The notes: generated from the sequence alone by a model not told the origin. A DNA stretch of 64,000 bases from Tropicibacter naphthalenivorans (GCF_900176475.1 NZ_FWXX01000001.1:62001-126000), one strand, 5' to 3'. Numbered from the stretch's first letter, positions 51,983 through 62,603 are shown. Numbers and translations are program-made.

Positions 51983-53659
51983 TCAGTTTGCTTGGCGGCG
52001 CAGGAAGGCCGGGATTTCGATCCGGTCTTCTTCCGGCTCGGCCTGCGGCTGCGGCGCGGGGGCCGGACGCTGGGCCTGCACCGGCGGCTGGCGGCGCGCG
52101 GCTTGCTGCGGCTGATCTGCCGGGGCGTTGCCGCCCTGCCCGGTCATGCGGCCAATCAGCGAGTTCACGCTAAAGCGCGGCTTTTCCGCCTCGGGCTGCG
52201 GCGCAGGTGCGGGTGCCGGAGCAGCCTGCGGGGCGTCGTCACGGGTGCGGGCAGCCGCTGCCTTGAGGCGGGCCAGAGCATCGGGGCTGGGCGTGCCGGG
52301 GGCCGGAGCGCGCGGCGCGACAAAGTCGTTCGGGTCAGCCTCAATCGTGTCGCGGGTCGGGTTGAACTCTGCCACGGCGGGGCGATAGGCGGGCGGCGGC
52401 AGGTCGTCGTCCTGCGCAACCGGCGCGGGCTGCGGTGCCGGAGCCGGAGCCGGAGCGGGCTCTTCAAAGACATGCTCCATCTGCTCATGCGCGGCGGCAC
52501 GCTCGGTTTCCATCCGCTCGAACAGCGAGGGCTCTTCGTCCTCGTACTGCTCAACGCGCGGCGCGGGGGCTTGCGCTGCGACCGGCTGCGGAGCAGGCGC
52601 GGGTGCAGGCTCGGGCTGCGGCGCAATCTGCTGCGGCTGCTGAAGCGGCTGCTTGAGCGAGCGGCGCGGCACCGGGGTGTCGGCGATGTTGTCGGACGCG
52701 TCGATGCCAGTGGCCACAACGGACACGCGCATCATGCCGCCCATGCTTTCGTCCAGCGTCGAGCCGACGATGATGTTGGCGTCCTGGTCCACTTCTTCGC
52801 GAATGCGGTTGGCCGCTTCGTCCAGTTCGAACAGGGTCAGATCGCCACCGCCGGTGATGTTGATCAGCACGCCGCGCGCACCTTTGAGCGAGATTTCGTC
52901 CAGCAGCGGGTTCGCGATGGCCTTTTCGGCGGCCTGGATGGCGCGATCTTCGCCCTCGGCCTCGCCGGTGCCCATCATGGCCTTGCCCATCTCGTCCATC
53001 ACGGCGCGCACGTCCGCAAAGTCGAGGTTGATGAGACCCGGACGGACCATCAGGTCGGTCACACCCTTGACGCCTTGGTACAGAACGTCGTCGGCCATGG
53101 AGAACGCCTCGGTGAAGGTCGTCTTTTCATTGGCCAGACGGAACAGGTTCTGGTTGGGAATGATGATCAGCGTGTCGACGACCTTTTGCAGCGCATCGAC
53201 GCCGTCCTCGGCCTGACGCATCCGCTTGTTGCCTTCGAACTGGAAGGGCTTGGTCACGACGCCAACGGTCAGAACGCCCAGCTCACGCGCGGCCTGCGCG
53301 ATGATCGGGGCCGCGCCGGTGCCGGTGCCGCCTCCCATGCCCGCGGTGATAAAGCACATGTGCGCGCCCGCAAGATGGTCAACGATCTGCTCAATGCTCT
53401 CTTCGGCGGCGGCGGCGCCAACAGTCGCGCGGGCCCCTGCCCCCAGACCTTCGGTCACTTTGACGCCCAGCTGCACGCGGCTGACAGCCCGGCTTTGCTG
53501 AAGCGCTTGCGCGTCCGTGTTGGCCACCACGAAGTCAACGCCTTCGAGTTGCTTTTCGATCATGTTGTTGACCGCGTTACCGCCTGCGCCACCGACGCCA
53601 AAGACCGTGATACGGGGCTTCAACTCTTCCTGACCGGGCATGGAGAGGTTCAATGTCAT
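51983..53659 (-). CDS. ftsZ: Cell division protein FtsZ
   Basis: A 558-residue tubulin homologue that builds the Z ring. The GTP-binding signature GGGTGTG is at residues 109-115; the T7 region is [11 protein letters not shown]. After the globular domain (about residue 325) comes a long linker rich in P, A and Q, and the protein ends in the conserved peptide [12 protein letters not shown] that binds FtsA and other partners. The linker of about 200 residues is long but usual in alphaproteobacteria. It is followed by a strong terminator. Confidence 0.99.
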   Translation of the reverse strand: MTLNLSMPGQEELKPRITVFGVGGAGGNAVNNMIEKQLEGVDFVVANTDAQALQQSRAVSRVQLGVKVTEGLGAGARATVGAAAAEESIEQIVDHLAGAHMCFITAGMGGGTGTGAAPIIAQAARELGVLTVGVVTKPFQFEGNKRMRQAEDGVDALQKVVDTLIIIPNQNLFRLANEKTTFTEAFSMADDVLYQGVKGVTDLMVRPGLINLDFADVRAVMDEMGKAMMGTGEAEGEDRAIQAAEKAIANPLLDEISLKGARGVLINITGGGDLTLFELDEAANRIREEVDQDANIIVGSTLDESMGGMMRVSVVATGIDASDNIADTPVPRRSLKQPLQQPQQIAPQPEPAPAPAPQPVAAQAPAPRVEQYEDEEPSLFERMETERAAAHEQMEHVFEEPAPAPAPAPQPAPVAQDDDLPPPAYRPAVAEFNPTRDTIEADPNDFVAPRAPAPGTPSPDALARLKAAAARTRDDAPQAAPAPAPAPQPEAEKPRFSVNSLIGRMTGQGGNAPADQPQQAARRQPPVQAQRPAPAPQPQAEPEEDRIEIPAFLRRQAN

Positions 53660-53689
53660 GCTTCTGTCCGCCTGTGCTTGATCACCTGT

Positions 53690-53708
53690 CGGGTCTATTT
53701 TTGACCCG
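53690..53708 (-). promoter_or_regulatory. Leader hairpin before ftsZ
   Basis: CGGGTC and GACCCG are perfect 6-bp arms around a seven-base A/T loop, 31 bases before the ftsZ ATG. It would form in the ftsZ 5' leader and could affect initiation or mRNA life. Confidence 0.5.
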
Positions 53709-53773
53709 TTTCCTTGACCTTACCGTCTGCGGGGCGTCACGTCACGCGAAAATCGGCAAATTTACACCAAATC

Positions 53774-53795
53774 TGCCATGATTTTGCCATGATTT
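53774..53795 (+). repeat. Two 11-base direct repeats upstream of ftsZ
   Basis: TGCCATGATTT is repeated without a gap at 53774-53784 and 53785-53795. The 11-base step equals about one helical turn, so a protein could meet both copies on the same DNA face. It lies about 115 bases before the ftsZ start. Confidence 0.7.
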
Positions 53796-53965
53796 CGCGA
53801 GTTTTCGCCGACGCATCAACATGCTGTGGGCCGACGTTAAAGCACCACAAAAGGCGCGACAGACCCTTGGGTCGTGGCGCGCGTTCATCGCGGGGTTGTT
53901 TTGGGATCCTGCCCGATCCACCTGAGGCGTCTCAACGCGCCGATTTCCACAGAATCTTAACAGAA

Positions 53966-53974
53966 CGATCCACA
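53966..53974 (+). promoter_or_regulatory. Near-consensus DnaA box upstream of ftsZ
   Basis: CGATCCACA has one difference from TGATCCACA, the form used by Caulobacter DnaA, and two from TTATCCACA. A weaker ATTTCCACA lies 15 bases to the left. Confidence 0.45.
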
Positions 53975-54073
53975 GGGTAAAGTCTTGATTTGCCCCTGAT
54001 TTGTTCTGATTTTTGTTCTTATGCGGCTCCCCCGGCACAAACCTGCACCGAGGGACGTTGTTTCAAAGGGTAT

Positions 54074-55402
54074 TTACCAGTTTTCGCGGAACCACTGCAC
54101 CGCCCGCTTGAGGCTGCGCGCCGGGTAGCGGTCAACGGGCACCTCAAAGTCCCACCACTCGTCCTGCGGGTGCGCTGCAAACAGACACAGGCCCACGGCG
54201 CTGGCAAAGCCCGGCCCCGTCGCCGCCTGCGGCAGGCCATGCACGCGCAAGGGCCGACCCAGACGCACCTGCTGTCCCAGCATTTTCGACGCCAGCCCAT
54301 CCAGCCCCGGAATTTGCGAAGCCGCCCCGGTCAGAACGATCTTCTGGCTTGGCAGATGCTCAAAGCCCGCCGCGTCCAGACGCGCCTTGACCTCTTCGAG
54401 GATCTCTTCGACGCGCGGGCGCATGATGCCGATCAGCTCGGCGCGGCTGACGGTGCGACGGTCGTGTTCCCAATCGCCGGTCTCGCCGCCGGTCTCGATC
54501 ATCTCGCGGTCGTCCATGCCGGTGGCGTGCACCCCGCCGTAAAAGGTCTTGATCCGTTCGGCGGTGGCGGTGGGCACTTGCAGGCCCATAGAGATGTCCT
54601 GCGTGACGTGATCGCCGCCCATGCGCACGCTGTCAGCAAAGATCATGTGTTTCTTGATAAAGATCGACACGCCGGTCGCGCCGCCGCCCATGTCGATGCA
54701 GGCCGCGCCCAGTTCCTGTTCGTCCTCGACCAGCGCGGCAATGCCCGACGCATAGGCCGACGACGCAAGACCCGCCAGTTCCAGATCACAGCGCTTGACG
54801 CAATGGGCAAGGTTCTGGATCGACTGCGCGTCAACGGTCAGCATGTGCATGTCACAGGACAGCTCGTTGCCGATCTGCCCACGCGGGTCGATCAGGCCAG
54901 AGCGGTGGTCCAGCGCAAAGTTCACCGGCTGCGCGTGCAGCACCTCGCGGCCATGGCCGTAATCCGGCACATCGCAGGCGGACAGAACGCGCGCGACGTC
55001 CTGTTCGTCCACGGTGACGCCCTGCACCTCGACATTGCCCGCCAGACCATAGCTGCGCGGCCCTGCCCCGCTAAAGCAGGCGATCACGTGATCGACACGG
55101 ATACCGGCCATCTTTTGCGCCGCCTGCACGGCGGTGCGAATGGCGCGCTCGGTCTCGGACATGGAGTGGATTTCGCCAAAGCGCACCCCGCGAGAGCGCG
55201 TGGTTGCAGCGCCAATCACCCGGAACCCGGACTGGCCCGCAAGGCTGCCGATGCCCTCTTCGGACGGGTCGGTGCCGTCGAAACGCAGCACGAGGCAGGC
55301 AATCTTGGAACTGCCCACGTCCAGAATGGCCACAACTCCGCGCTGCATCGCCGCCTTGCGCATGTTGCGCATCGCTCTTTGGGATTCGTAGAGCTCGATC
55401 AT
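54074..55402 (-). CDS. ftsA: Cell division protein FtsA
   Basis: A 442-residue actin-like protein that links FtsZ to the membrane. Phosphate motif 1 is AILDVGSSKIACLV; the ATP-binding IDMGGGATGVSIF and VLTGAASQIPGLDGLA follow. The C-terminus RSLKRAVQWFRENW is the amphipathic membrane anchor. The ATG at 55402 overlaps the ftsQ stop as ATGA. Confidence 0.98.
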   Translation of the reverse strand: MIELYESQRAMRNMRKAAMQRGVVAILDVGSSKIACLVLRFDGTDPSEEGIGSLAGQSGFRVIGAATTRSRGVRFGEIHSMSETERAIRTAVQAAQKMAGIRVDHVIACFSGAGPRSYGLAGNVEVQGVTVDEQDVARVLSACDVPDYGHGREVLHAQPVNFALDHRSGLIDPRGQIGNELSCDMHMLTVDAQSIQNLAHCVKRCDLELAGLASSAYASGIAALVEDEQELGAACIDMGGGATGVSIFIKKHMIFADSVRMGGDHVTQDISMGLQVPTATAERIKTFYGGVHATGMDDREMIETGGETGDWEHDRRTVSRAELIGIMRPRVEEILEEVKARLDAAGFEHLPSQKIVLTGAASQIPGLDGLASKMLGQQVRLGRPLRVHGLPQAATGPGFASAVGLCLFAAHPQDEWWDFEVPVDRYPARSLKRAVQWFRENW

Positions 55403-56292
55403 TGTTTTTGTACTCCACCTGCCTCGATTGCCTTGATCCGCCACATCTCTTGGGTGGCGTTCTGGCTCATTCTGATTGTTGGCCGCCGGGGCAGCCGAAG
55501 GTCGACCACGGTCAGATCGCGCGACAGCATGTCGACGGCCTGATCCATGGCGATAATGCGTTCCAATGCCTGCACCGCGCCGGTGTCCGGCAGCATGATG
55601 CGCTGATCGCGGTCCAGCACCACGTCCCAGCGCCGGGCGCTCATCCGTTCAAAGCCGCGCAAGCGGGACCGGATCGGGCCGGTGACGGCGTAGAGGCGCA
55701 GCGCCTCTGCCACCGCGTCCTCGGCCCCCTCGCCGGCGATCACCGGCAGCTGGGCGTATTGCGCGCGGGCGGCGGCGGGGCCCACAAGGATACCCTTGGC
55801 GTCCAGCAGTTGCAGCCCGTCCTGTCCGCGCCACAGCACAGACGGGCGGCGTTCGGTGATGTCCACATGCAGCACCCCGCCTTGGCGGATGCGGACCTCG
55901 GCCTGTTTGACCGGATCAAGCGAGGCGATGGTGTCTTGGAGCTCTTCGAGGTTCAGATCGAAGGAACTGATGGGAAAGGTGATGCTCAGCTCTTCGCGCA
56001 CGGCGGCGGCGACCACGTCGCTGGCCCCGTCCACGGCCATCAGGTTGACCTGAAACTCGGGACGGCTCTCGATCGTGGCGCGCACGTCGTTGACCATGGC
56101 GCCAAAGGCTTCGCGGTTGCTGTCAGAGGAAAACCACAGGCCGACCGACCCCGCCGCCAGCGTGAACGGCAAAACCACCCGCAAGGAAAAGCGGAAGAGC
56201 GGCGTCAACATGAGCCGCTCCATCCGGTATTTCAGGCGCGTCCCCTTGGGGTCGATGCGCGCCATCTGTGGCCCGTCGGTCATCGGTCGCAT
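55399..56292 (-). CDS. ftsQ: Cell division protein FtsQ
   Basis: A 297-residue bitopic divisome protein. A short cytoplasmic part precedes one transmembrane helix ([18 protein letters not shown]), then the POTRA domain ([20 protein letters not shown]) and a beta domain ([18 protein letters not shown]). The ATG at 56292 has GGGGG seven bases upstream and overlaps the end of ddl by 13 bases; an ATG at 56283 would give an ATGA overlap and is an alternative. Confidence 0.96.
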   Translation of the reverse strand: MRPMTDGPQMARIDPKGTRLKYRMERLMLTPLFRFSLRVVLPFTLAAGSVGLWFSSDSNREAFGAMVNDVRATIESRPEFQVNLMAVDGASDVVAAAVREELSITFPISSFDLNLEELQDTIASLDPVKQAEVRIRQGGVLHVDITERRPSVLWRGQDGLQLLDAKGILVGPAAARAQYAQLPVIAGEGAEDAVAEALRLYAVTGPIRSRLRGFERMSARRWDVVLDRDQRIMLPDTGAVQALERIIAMDQAVDMLSRDLTVVDLRLPRRPTIRMSQNATQEMWRIKAIEAGGVQKQ

Positions 56293-57191
56293 GACGCGTC
56301 CCCCACCATCCAGGCACACAGCTGGCCAAAGCTCATGTCGATCAAGCCCGCCTGTTCCGGCGTCAAAGAGGTCGGCGTCATGCCAGGCTGGGTGTTGGTT
56401 TCCAGCAGGATCAGACCGTCCAGCCCCTTGGCTTCGTCCCAGCGGAAATCGGTGCGGCTGACGCCCCGGCACCCGAGGGCATTGTGCGCGCGCAGGGCGT
56501 AGCTCTTGCAGGCCTCGGTGATCTCGTCGGGCAGCTCGGCCGGGCAGACGTGGCGCGACCCGCCCGCCTTGTATTTCGCGTCGTAATCGTACCAGCCGTC
56601 GGTGAGGATGTCCGTCACCCCCAAGGCGATGTCGCCGCGCACGGTGCAGGTCAGCTCGCGGCCCGGAATGAACGCTTCGACCATGACTGTCTCGGGCATG
56701 TCATCGGACAGAACCGGCGGCTCGGCCCCCTCTTCGATCAGGTACACCCCGACAGAGGAGCCTTCGTTATAGGGTTTGACCACGTATGGCGCGGGCAAGA
56801 CATGCGCCGCCATAACTTCGGCCTTGGACGCCAGAACGCTGGCCGCCACCGGCAGACCCGCCTCGCGGTAGACCTGTTTGGAGCGCTCCTTGTCCATCGC
56901 CAAAGCCGACGCCAGAACGCCGGAATGAGTATAGGGAATGCGCATCCATTCAAGGATGCCCTGCACACAGCCGTCCTCGCCCCAGCGCCCATGCAAGGCA
57001 TTAAAGACCACATCGGGCCGCGCGTCAGCCAGCTGTGCCGCAAGGTCCGGCCCTGCGTCCAGCTCGATGACTTCAAATCCTTCGTCCCGCAAAGCAGCAG
57101 CGCACTCCCGACCGGAAACCAGCGACACCTCGCGCTCAGCCGAAGGTCCGCCCTTAAGTACCACCACTTTCGGGAGTGTCCTGCTCGACAT
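56280..57191 (-). CDS. ddl: D-alanine-D-alanine ligase
   Basis: A 303-residue ATP-grasp enzyme making the D-Ala-D-Ala dipeptide for peptidoglycan. Motifs: [17 protein letters not shown] near the start, [29 protein letters not shown] for ATP binding and [15 protein letters not shown] at the C-terminus with metal ligands. The gene is followed by ftsQ with overlap. Confidence 0.98.
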   Translation of the reverse strand: MSSRTLPKVVVLKGGPSAEREVSLVSGRECAAALRDEGFEVIELDAGPDLAAQLADARPDVVFNALHGRWGEDGCVQGILEWMRIPYTHSGVLASALAMDKERSKQVYREAGLPVAASVLASKAEVMAAHVLPAPYVVKPYNEGSSVGVYLIEEGAEPPVLSDDMPETVMVEAFIPGRELTCTVRGDIALGVTDILTDGWYDYDAKYKAGGSRHVCPAELPDEITEACKSYALRAHNALGCRGVSRTDFRWDEAKGLDGLILLETNTQPGMTPTSLTPEQAGLIDMSFGQLCAWMVGDASCDR

Positions 57192-57287
57192 CCCAAATCT
57201 GCCTTATATTGCCGGGGTTTATCCCCGTGCTGCGACCTTGCCTGTTGCCGCGATTTTGATTGCTGTGGTTGGCGCCCTGTGTGGGGT

Positions 57288-58214
57288 TTACCCCTTAGCC
57301 GGTTCGCCAACCCGCATGATTTCCCAATGTAACTCTATTCCGCTGTGTTGGAAAACCTTTTTTCGCACTTCTTCCCCTAGATCTTCCAAATCTGCGGCAG
57401 TCGCGCCACCGGTGTTCACAAGGAAGTTACTGTGCATGGGGCTCATCTGCGCGCCGCCTATCTTTGCCCCACGCATTCCGGCGTCGTCGATGACCTTCCA
57501 CGCCTTGAGCTCGTGGCTGTCATCCGCCTTGCCGGTGCTGGAAAAGCCCGCCGGATTGCGAAAGGTGCTGCCCGCGGTGCGATCCTTGGTGGGCTGCGTC
57601 TCGTCCCGCTTTTTCAGCTGCGCTGACATGCGTGCCTCGAGCTCTTCCGGGTCGCCCTGCGCACCCTCGAACACGGCCTCGGTGATGACCCAGCCCTCGG
57701 GCAGGTCGGTCTGGCGGTAGCGAAAGTTCAGATCCGCGGCGGCCAGGGTCACCGTCTCGCCCGCGCGGGTGATCGCCGTCGCCTCGACGAAATGATCCGC
57801 CACGTAAGAGCCATAGCAGCCCGCGTTCATCCGCACCGCGCCGCCGATCGCGCCGGGGATCGTGCGCAGGAACGTCAGGTCCACCCCCGCCTGCGCCGCG
57901 CGTTTGGCCACATGCGCATCCAGCGCCGCAACGCCTGCGCGCACGCGGGTGCCCTCGACCTCGATGTGGTTAAAGCCCCGCCCCATGCGCACCACCACGG
58001 CGCGAATGCCGCCATCGCGCACGATCAGGTTCGACCCGACGCCCATGGGAAAGACCGGCACCTCTGGCGGCAGATCGCGCAGGAACGTGGCCAGATCCTC
58101 GGGATCGGCAGGCTGGAACAGCCAATCCGCCGGCCCACCCACGCGCAGCCAGGTGAGGTCGTTCAAAGGACGGTCAGGCGTGATCCGCCCACGGGTCTGG
58201 GGAAGCTGTGTCAT
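57288..58214 (-). CDS. murB: UDP-N-acetylmuramate dehydrogenase
   Basis: A 308-residue FAD enzyme that reduces UDP-GlcNAc-enolpyruvate to UDP-MurNAc. FAD-binding stretches are [32 protein letters not shown] and [18 protein letters not shown]; the proton donor serine is in [11 protein letters not shown], as in type I/IIb enzymes. It follows the DUF2484 gene by 42 bases. Two GGGG-TTTA(T)-CCCC mini-hairpins lie in the 96-base gap before ddl. Confidence 0.97.
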   Translation of the reverse strand: MTQLPQTRGRITPDRPLNDLTWLRVGGPADWLFQPADPEDLATFLRDLPPEVPVFPMGVGSNLIVRDGGIRAVVVRMGRGFNHIEVEGTRVRAGVAALDAHVAKRAAQAGVDLTFLRTIPGAIGGAVRMNAGCYGSYVADHFVEATAITRAGETVTLAAADLNFRYRQTDLPEGWVITEAVFEGAQGDPEELEARMSAQLKKRDETQPTKDRTAGSTFRNPAGFSSTGKADDSHELKAWKVIDDAGMRGAKIGGAQMSPMHSNFLVNTGGATAADLEDLGEEVRKKVFQHSGIELHWEIMRVGEPAKG

Positions 58215-58256
58215 GGCGCTTTGCTATTGCGCCCCCGGCAAAAGGGCAAGGGGCGG

Positions 58257-58526
58257 TTAGTCAGACAGGCTCTTGTCCGCCGGGCGAAAGCCCCGCTTGA
58301 CCCAAGCGGCCAGATAGCGCAGCGGCCAGCGCAGCACGCTCATCCCCGCGACCAGCACCACAAGGCCGACCCACGGGCCGTTTTCGTAGGTGACAAAGCC
58401 AACCAAGGGGATGCCCACCGCGATCAGCACATAGGCCCGCGTCCAGTGATTGTCGTTCGAAGGGATCATCGCCAGCACATTGGCCAGCAGCGCCCAGGCG
58501 CATGCCAAAATCAGCGAGATGGTCAT
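58257..58526 (-). CDS. DUF2484 small membrane protein
   Basis: An 89-residue protein with three hydrophobic helices (ISLILACAWALLANVLAMI, YVLIAVGIPLVGFVTY, WVGLVVLVAGMSVLRW). AGAGGT lies six bases before the ATG at 58526. DUF2484 is found in the murC-murB interval of Rhodobacterales, which supports both the call and the taxonomy. The function is unknown; the place suggests a link to cell-wall synthesis. Confidence 0.92.
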   Translation of the reverse strand: MTISLILACAWALLANVLAMIPSNDNHWTRAYVLIAVGIPLVGFVTYENGPWVGLVVLVAGMSVLRWPLRYLAAWVKRGFRPADKSLSD

Positions 58527-58606
58527 CTTGCTACCTCTTCGATGCCCCCCGCAGGCACAGGTATCATGCGGCAAAATGGCCGTTTAGACAAGGGGTTCCG
58601 GCGCGA

Positions 58607-59782
58607 TCACCCGAAAATCGACAGGCTGAGGGCCAGCAAGGATAGCCCCAGCCCCGCCACGGGCACCCCCATCGGCACCTCGAACCGCGCCCGCGCGCCG
58701 CTGCGTTTCACCGCGATCAAGGCCGTGTTGACCAAGACGAACACCACAAGCAACACCGAAGAGGTCAGCCCCGCCAGCACCGCCACCGGCAAAGCCAGCG
58801 CCGCCACGATCACCGCTCCGCCAACGACCGCCGTCGCCAAGACCGGCGTGCCAAAGCGCGGATGCGCATGGTGAAACACCGCCAACCCGCGCGACCGCTT
58901 GCCAAGGCCGAACAACACCCGGCTCGCCATGACGATCTGCGCGAGGACACCGTTCAGCGCCGCAAACACCGCAATCCCCGACAGGAACCGCGCTTCTCCG
59001 CCGCGCGCCCTCTCCCACACCAGCGCGAGGGGCTGCTCGGACGCGCCCAGCTCGGCCAAGGGCACCGCCCGCACCGCTGCCCAGACCACCAGTGCGTATA
59101 AAACGCTGGTCACCGCCAGCGAAATCAGGATGGCGCGCGGCATGATCCGCTCAGGCTCGCGCACCTCTTCGGCCATGTTCACGATGTCCTCGAAGCCGAT
59201 GAAGGCAAAGAACGCCAAGACCGCCGCCGCCGCGATCCCGCCCACCGGCACCGGACCCGCCACATGCTCCACCGGCACGGCCCCCGCCCCGGCCCAAACC
59301 ACCAACGCCAAGCCGCAAACCTCGATCACCGTGAACACCGCCGCCAAGGCAAGGCTCTCCAACACGCCCATCACCGCAACGCCGGTCAAAACCAACCCAA
59401 GCGCAACCGCCGTCACCCCAAAAGGCAGTTCCACCACGCCCAGCAAATACCCCGTCCCGCCGCGCAACACCGCCGCCGCCGAAATCACCCCCGTCGCCAC
59501 GATCATCAAGCCCACGGCCACGCCGACCCAGTCGCGCCCAAACCCGCGCGCCACAAAGGCCGCCTCGCCCGCCGCCTCGGGCAAGCGCGTGGAAAACTCG
59601 GCGTAGGACAAGGCGGTCGGCGCCGCCACCAGCCCCGCAAGGACAAAAGCCAACGGCGCCCAAACCCCGGCCAATCCCGCCACCGCCCCGGTCAAAACGT
59701 AAATCCCCGCCCCGACCATGACGCCCACGCCATAGGCCACCAAAACCCACAACCCAATCCGCCGCTTCAATTCATCTGCCAT
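58607..59782 (-). CDS. APC-superfamily amino-acid permease
   Basis: A 391-residue membrane protein with about eleven or twelve hydrophobic helices. The first helix has the APC motif VGVMVGAGIYVLTGAVAG; the cytoplasmic loop motif GFEDIVNMAEEVREPERIMP is diagnostic. AGGAGG precedes the ATG at 59782. Shortness and the ending in LSIFG are normal for this branch. It sits between murC and DUF2484 in the division cluster, an unusual place; the substrate is unknown. Confidence 0.92.
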   Translation of the reverse strand: MADELKRRIGLWVLVAYGVGVMVGAGIYVLTGAVAGLAGVWAPLAFVLAGLVAAPTALSYAEFSTRLPEAAGEAAFVARGFGRDWVGVAVGLMIVATGVISAAAVLRGGTGYLLGVVELPFGVTAVALGLVLTGVAVMGVLESLALAAVFTVIEVCGLALVVWAGAGAVPVEHVAGPVPVGGIAAAAVLAFFAFIGFEDIVNMAEEVREPERIMPRAILISLAVTSVLYALVVWAAVRAVPLAELGASEQPLALVWERARGGEARFLSGIAVFAALNGVLAQIVMASRVLFGLGKRSRGLAVFHHAHPRFGTPVLATAVVGGAVIVAALALPVAVLAGLTSSVLLVVFVLVNTALIAVKRSGARARFEVPMGVPVAGLGLSLLALSLSIFG

Positions 59783-59891
59783 AGCGCGCCTCCTGCCCTT
59801 GCACCCTATCGCCAAAACGCACCGCCGATATGACTTGAATCAGCTTCCGGTCTTCTTCTCTTTCCAAATATCCAAATTCCACCCTCGCAAC

Positions 59892-59917
59892 AAAAAAGAG
59901 GCCCCAAAGGGCCCCTT
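59892..59917 (-). terminator. Intrinsic terminator of murC
   Basis: On the minus strand AGGGGCCC-type and GGGCCTCT arms (one G-U pair) surround TTTG and are followed by TTTTTTG. It ends the murG-murC unit, so the permease gene needs its own promoter within the next 110 bases or readthrough. Confidence 0.82.
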
Positions 59918-59938
59918 CCACACCGCTGCAAAAGGCGC

Positions 59939-61333
59939 TTATCCCAGCCGCGCAGGCAGGTTATTGGCCCAAGCGGAAATCGTCCCGGCCCCAAGGCACA
60001 CAACCATATCGCCGGGCTGCGCCTGTTCGCGGACCAGACGTTCCAGATCGTCCTCATGATGCAGCGCGCGGGCGTGGCGGTGGCCGTGACGCACCAGACC
60101 CGCCACCAGATCATCGCGGGACGCGCCCTCGATGGGCGCTTCACCAGCGGCAAAGACTTCGGCGATCGCCACCACATCCGCTTCGTTAAAGCAGGTGCAG
60201 AACTCGTCAAAGTGATGCGACAGGCGGCTGTAGCGGTGCGGCTGGTGCACGGCAATCACCCGGCCTTCGGTGGCCTGACGCGCCGCTTTCAGCACGGCGG
60301 CAATCTCTACGGGATGGTGGCCGTAATCGTCGATGATCGTCACGCCGTTCACTTCGCCCACCTTGGTAAAGCGCCGGTTCACCCCGCCAAACGCCGCCAG
60401 GGCCGCGCGGATTTCCTCGCCCGACATGCCCAAGTGATGCGCCACGGCAATCGCCGACAAGGCGTTGGACACGTTGTGATCCCCCGGCATCGGCAGGGTG
60501 CAGCCTTCGATCCGCACGCCTTCCACCTGGAAATCCACGTCGAAATGCGCCACGCCCTTTTCATAGCGCAGGTTCACCGCGCGCACGTCCGCCTGCGCGT
60601 TAAAGCCATAGGTCACCACCCGGCGGTCGGTGACCTTCCCGACCAAGGCCTGCACCTCGGGGTGGTCGGTGCAGCACACCGCCAGACCATAGAACGGGAT
60701 GTTCGAGACAAAATCGTAAAAGCCCTGACGCAGGTTCTCGATGCTGCCCCAATGCTCCATGTGCTCGGGGTCGATGTTGGTCACGATGGCAATGGTCGCG
60801 GGCAGACGGTTGAAGGTGCCGTCGCTCTCGTCGGCCTCGACCACCATCCACTCGCCCTCGCCCATGCGCGCGTTGGAATCGTACTTGTGGATGATGCCGC
60901 CGTTCACCACCGTCGGGTCAAAATTGCCCGCGTCCAGCAGCGTCGCCACCATCGTCGTGGTGGTCGTCTTGCCGTGGGTGCCCGCGATGGCGATGTTCGA
61001 CTTCAGCCGCATCAGCTCGGCCAGCATCTCGGCGCGGCGAACGACGGGCAAACCGCGACGGCGCGCCTCATCCAGCTCGGGGTTGCCCGGCTTGATCGCG
61101 CTGGAAATCACCACCACCTCGGCGTGCTCAAGGTTCTCGGCGCTCTGGCCTTCGAACACATGCGCGCCCAGACGTTCCAGCCGCTGGGTGATCTTGGTCG
61201 ATTTCAGGTCAGAGCCCTGCACCACATAGCCATGGTTCAGCAGCACCTCGGCGATGCCGGACATGCCAATGCCGCCAATGCCCACAAAGTGGATCGGCCC
61301 CACGTCACCCGGTAGTTTCGTCGCGCCCATCAT
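59939..61333 (-). CDS. murC: UDP-N-acetylmuramate-L-alanine ligase
   Basis: A 464-residue Mur ligase adding L-alanine to UDP-MurNAc. The N-terminal [17 protein letters not shown] binds [19 protein letters not shown] is the ATP loop, and EADESDGTF plus [16 protein letters not shown] are central and C-terminal Mur motifs. The start at 61333 ([10 protein letters not shown]) has GAGG seven bases upstream; an ATG at 61366 lies inside murG. It follows murG by 13 bases. Confidence 0.97.
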   Translation of the reverse strand: MMGATKLPGDVGPIHFVGIGGIGMSGIAEVLLNHGYVVQGSDLKSTKITQRLERLGAHVFEGQSAENLEHAEVVVISSAIKPGNPELDEARRRGLPVVRRAEMLAELMRLKSNIAIAGTHGKTTTTTMVATLLDAGNFDPTVVNGGIIHKYDSNARMGEGEWMVVEADESDGTFNRLPATIAIVTNIDPEHMEHWGSIENLRQGFYDFVSNIPFYGLAVCCTDHPEVQALVGKVTDRRVVTYGFNAQADVRAVNLRYEKGVAHFDVDFQVEGVRIEGCTLPMPGDHNVSNALSAIAVAHHLGMSGEEIRAALAAFGGVNRRFTKVGEVNGVTIIDDYGHHPVEIAAVLKAARQATEGRVIAVHQPHRYSRLSHHFDEFCTCFNEADVVAIAEVFAAGEAPIEGASRDDLVAGLVRHGHRHARALHHEDDLERLVREQAQPGDMVVCLGAGTISAWANNLPARLG

Positions 61334-61346
61334 GCGTGTGCCTCGG

Positions 61347-62483
61347 TCAAGTTCCAGATCCTTCATAGCCCGCCTCGTTGTCGTTGTTATCGTTAAATCC
61401 CGCCAGCCGTTCGACCAGCGCACCCAATTCCTCGGCCGCCTCGGGTTTGCCCACGCTCAGCGCCGCCTGCGCCATGCGGATGGCGCCTTGTTCGTTGTCG
61501 AGGATCGCCCAGATCGCCTCGGACAGGCTTTCGACCGTCAGCTGGCTTTCGGGGATCTTGACCGCTGCGCCTGCCTCGACCAGCCCGCGCGCGTTGGCGT
61601 TTTGATGGTCGCCCGCCGCAAAGGGATAGGGGATCAGGATCGAGGGCCGCCCGATCACGCTGAGGTCCGCCACGCTCGACGCGCCAGAGCGCGAGATCAC
61701 CAACTGCGCCTCGGCCATGCGGTCTGGCACATCGTGAAAGAACGGCTGCACATCGGCGCTGACACCATTCTCGGCGTAATAGGTATCGACGCGCTCAAGG
61801 TCTTCGTCGCGGGCCTGATGGCTGACGCGCAGGTTGCGCACCGTGTCCAAGGGCAGCAGGGCAATCGCCGGCGGCACGAGGTCCGACAGCGCGCGCGCGC
61901 CTTGGCTGCCGCCAATCACCAGCATCGACATCGGATACGGCCCCGGCGCGATATAGCCCGCCCCGGCCCGGTCGCGCACCGCTTGGCGCACCGGGTTGCC
62001 CACGTGAATGCCCTCGACCCCTTCGGGCAGGTCGGTCGGCCATGTTCCGCAAGCGATCTGGTCGACGCGGCTTGCGAAAATCCGGTTCACCTTGCCCAGG
62101 ACGCCGTTTTGTTCGTGGATCATCCGAGGCTTGCGCAGCATCCACGCAGCCCCCAGCGCCGGAATGCTCGGGTAGCCGCCAAAGCCCACCACCACGTCGG
62201 GCCGGTCGCGCAGCATCCGCCACGCCATGCTAAAGACGCCGCCGATGATCTTGAACGGCGCGGCTAGCTTGCCGACAATGCCGCCGCGGGCAAAGGTGCC
62301 GCTAGAGACGACCTCGATCTCGACCCCCTCGGGGAAAGCGCCGGTATAGCGCGCCCCGCGCGGATCGGTGGACAGTTTCACGCGCCAGCCGCGCGACAGC
62401 ATCAGCTCGGCCAGGGCCTGCGCCGGGAACATATGTCCCCCGGTGCCCCCCGCCGCCATCACCAACAAAGGCTTGCGCTGCAT
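61347..62483 (-). CDS. murG: Lipid II synthase MurG (GlcNAc transferase)
   Basis: A 378-residue membrane-associated glycosyltransferase that adds GlcNAc to lipid I. The start [17 protein letters not shown] holds the first glycine-rich loop. [26 protein letters not shown] and the UDP-GlcNAc-binding [20 protein letters not shown] with DHQNANA follow. The ATG at 62483 has GGAGTGGG upstream. It is downstream of ftsW and next to murC. Confidence 0.98.
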   Translation of the reverse strand: MQRKPLLVMAAGGTGGHMFPAQALAELMLSRGWRVKLSTDPRGARYTGAFPEGVEIEVVSSGTFARGGIVGKLAAPFKIIGGVFSMAWRMLRDRPDVVVGFGGYPSIPALGAAWMLRKPRMIHEQNGVLGKVNRIFASRVDQIACGTWPTDLPEGVEGIHVGNPVRQAVRDRAGAGYIAPGPYPMSMLVIGGSQGARALSDLVPPAIALLPLDTVRNLRVSHQARDEDLERVDTYYAENGVSADVQPFFHDVPDRMAEAQLVISRSGASSVADLSVIGRPSILIPYPFAAGDHQNANARGLVEAGAAVKIPESQLTVESLSEAIWAILDNEQGAIRMAQAALSVGKPEAAEELGALVERLAGFNDNNDNEAGYEGSGT

Positions 62484-62517
62484 CTGTCCCACTCCGTCAC
62501 TTGTTCCGCGGCACATA

Positions 62518-62547
62518 GCGAATTGCCTGCCTTAGGGCAATTGTTCG
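62518..62547. repeat. Bulged hairpin between ftsW and murG
   Basis: AATTGCC (62521-62527) and GGCAATT (62536-62542) are perfect complements; the stem continues with GCGAA and TTCGC if a small bulge is allowed. It lies between the ftsW stop and the murG start and could be a processing or partial stop signal. Confidence 0.5.
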
Positions 62548-62603
62548 CATTTTCCACTCGGCAGAGGGTCGCTCACGCCGGTGTGAAAGACAAGGGGGGC
62601 GGT

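Larger units (their letters stand above)
53660..54073. other. Gap between ftsZ and ftsA: ftsZ promoter and leader
   Basis: 414 bases without a gene. Seen in it: a hairpin CGGGTC-N7-GACCCG (53690-53708) in the ftsZ leader, a tandem pair of TGCCATGATTT (53774-53795), a near-consensus DnaA box CGATCCACA (53966-53974) and a weaker one, ATTTCCACA (53943-53951). The gap is large enough for separate ftsZ promoters in addition to readthrough from ftsA. Confidence 0.7.
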
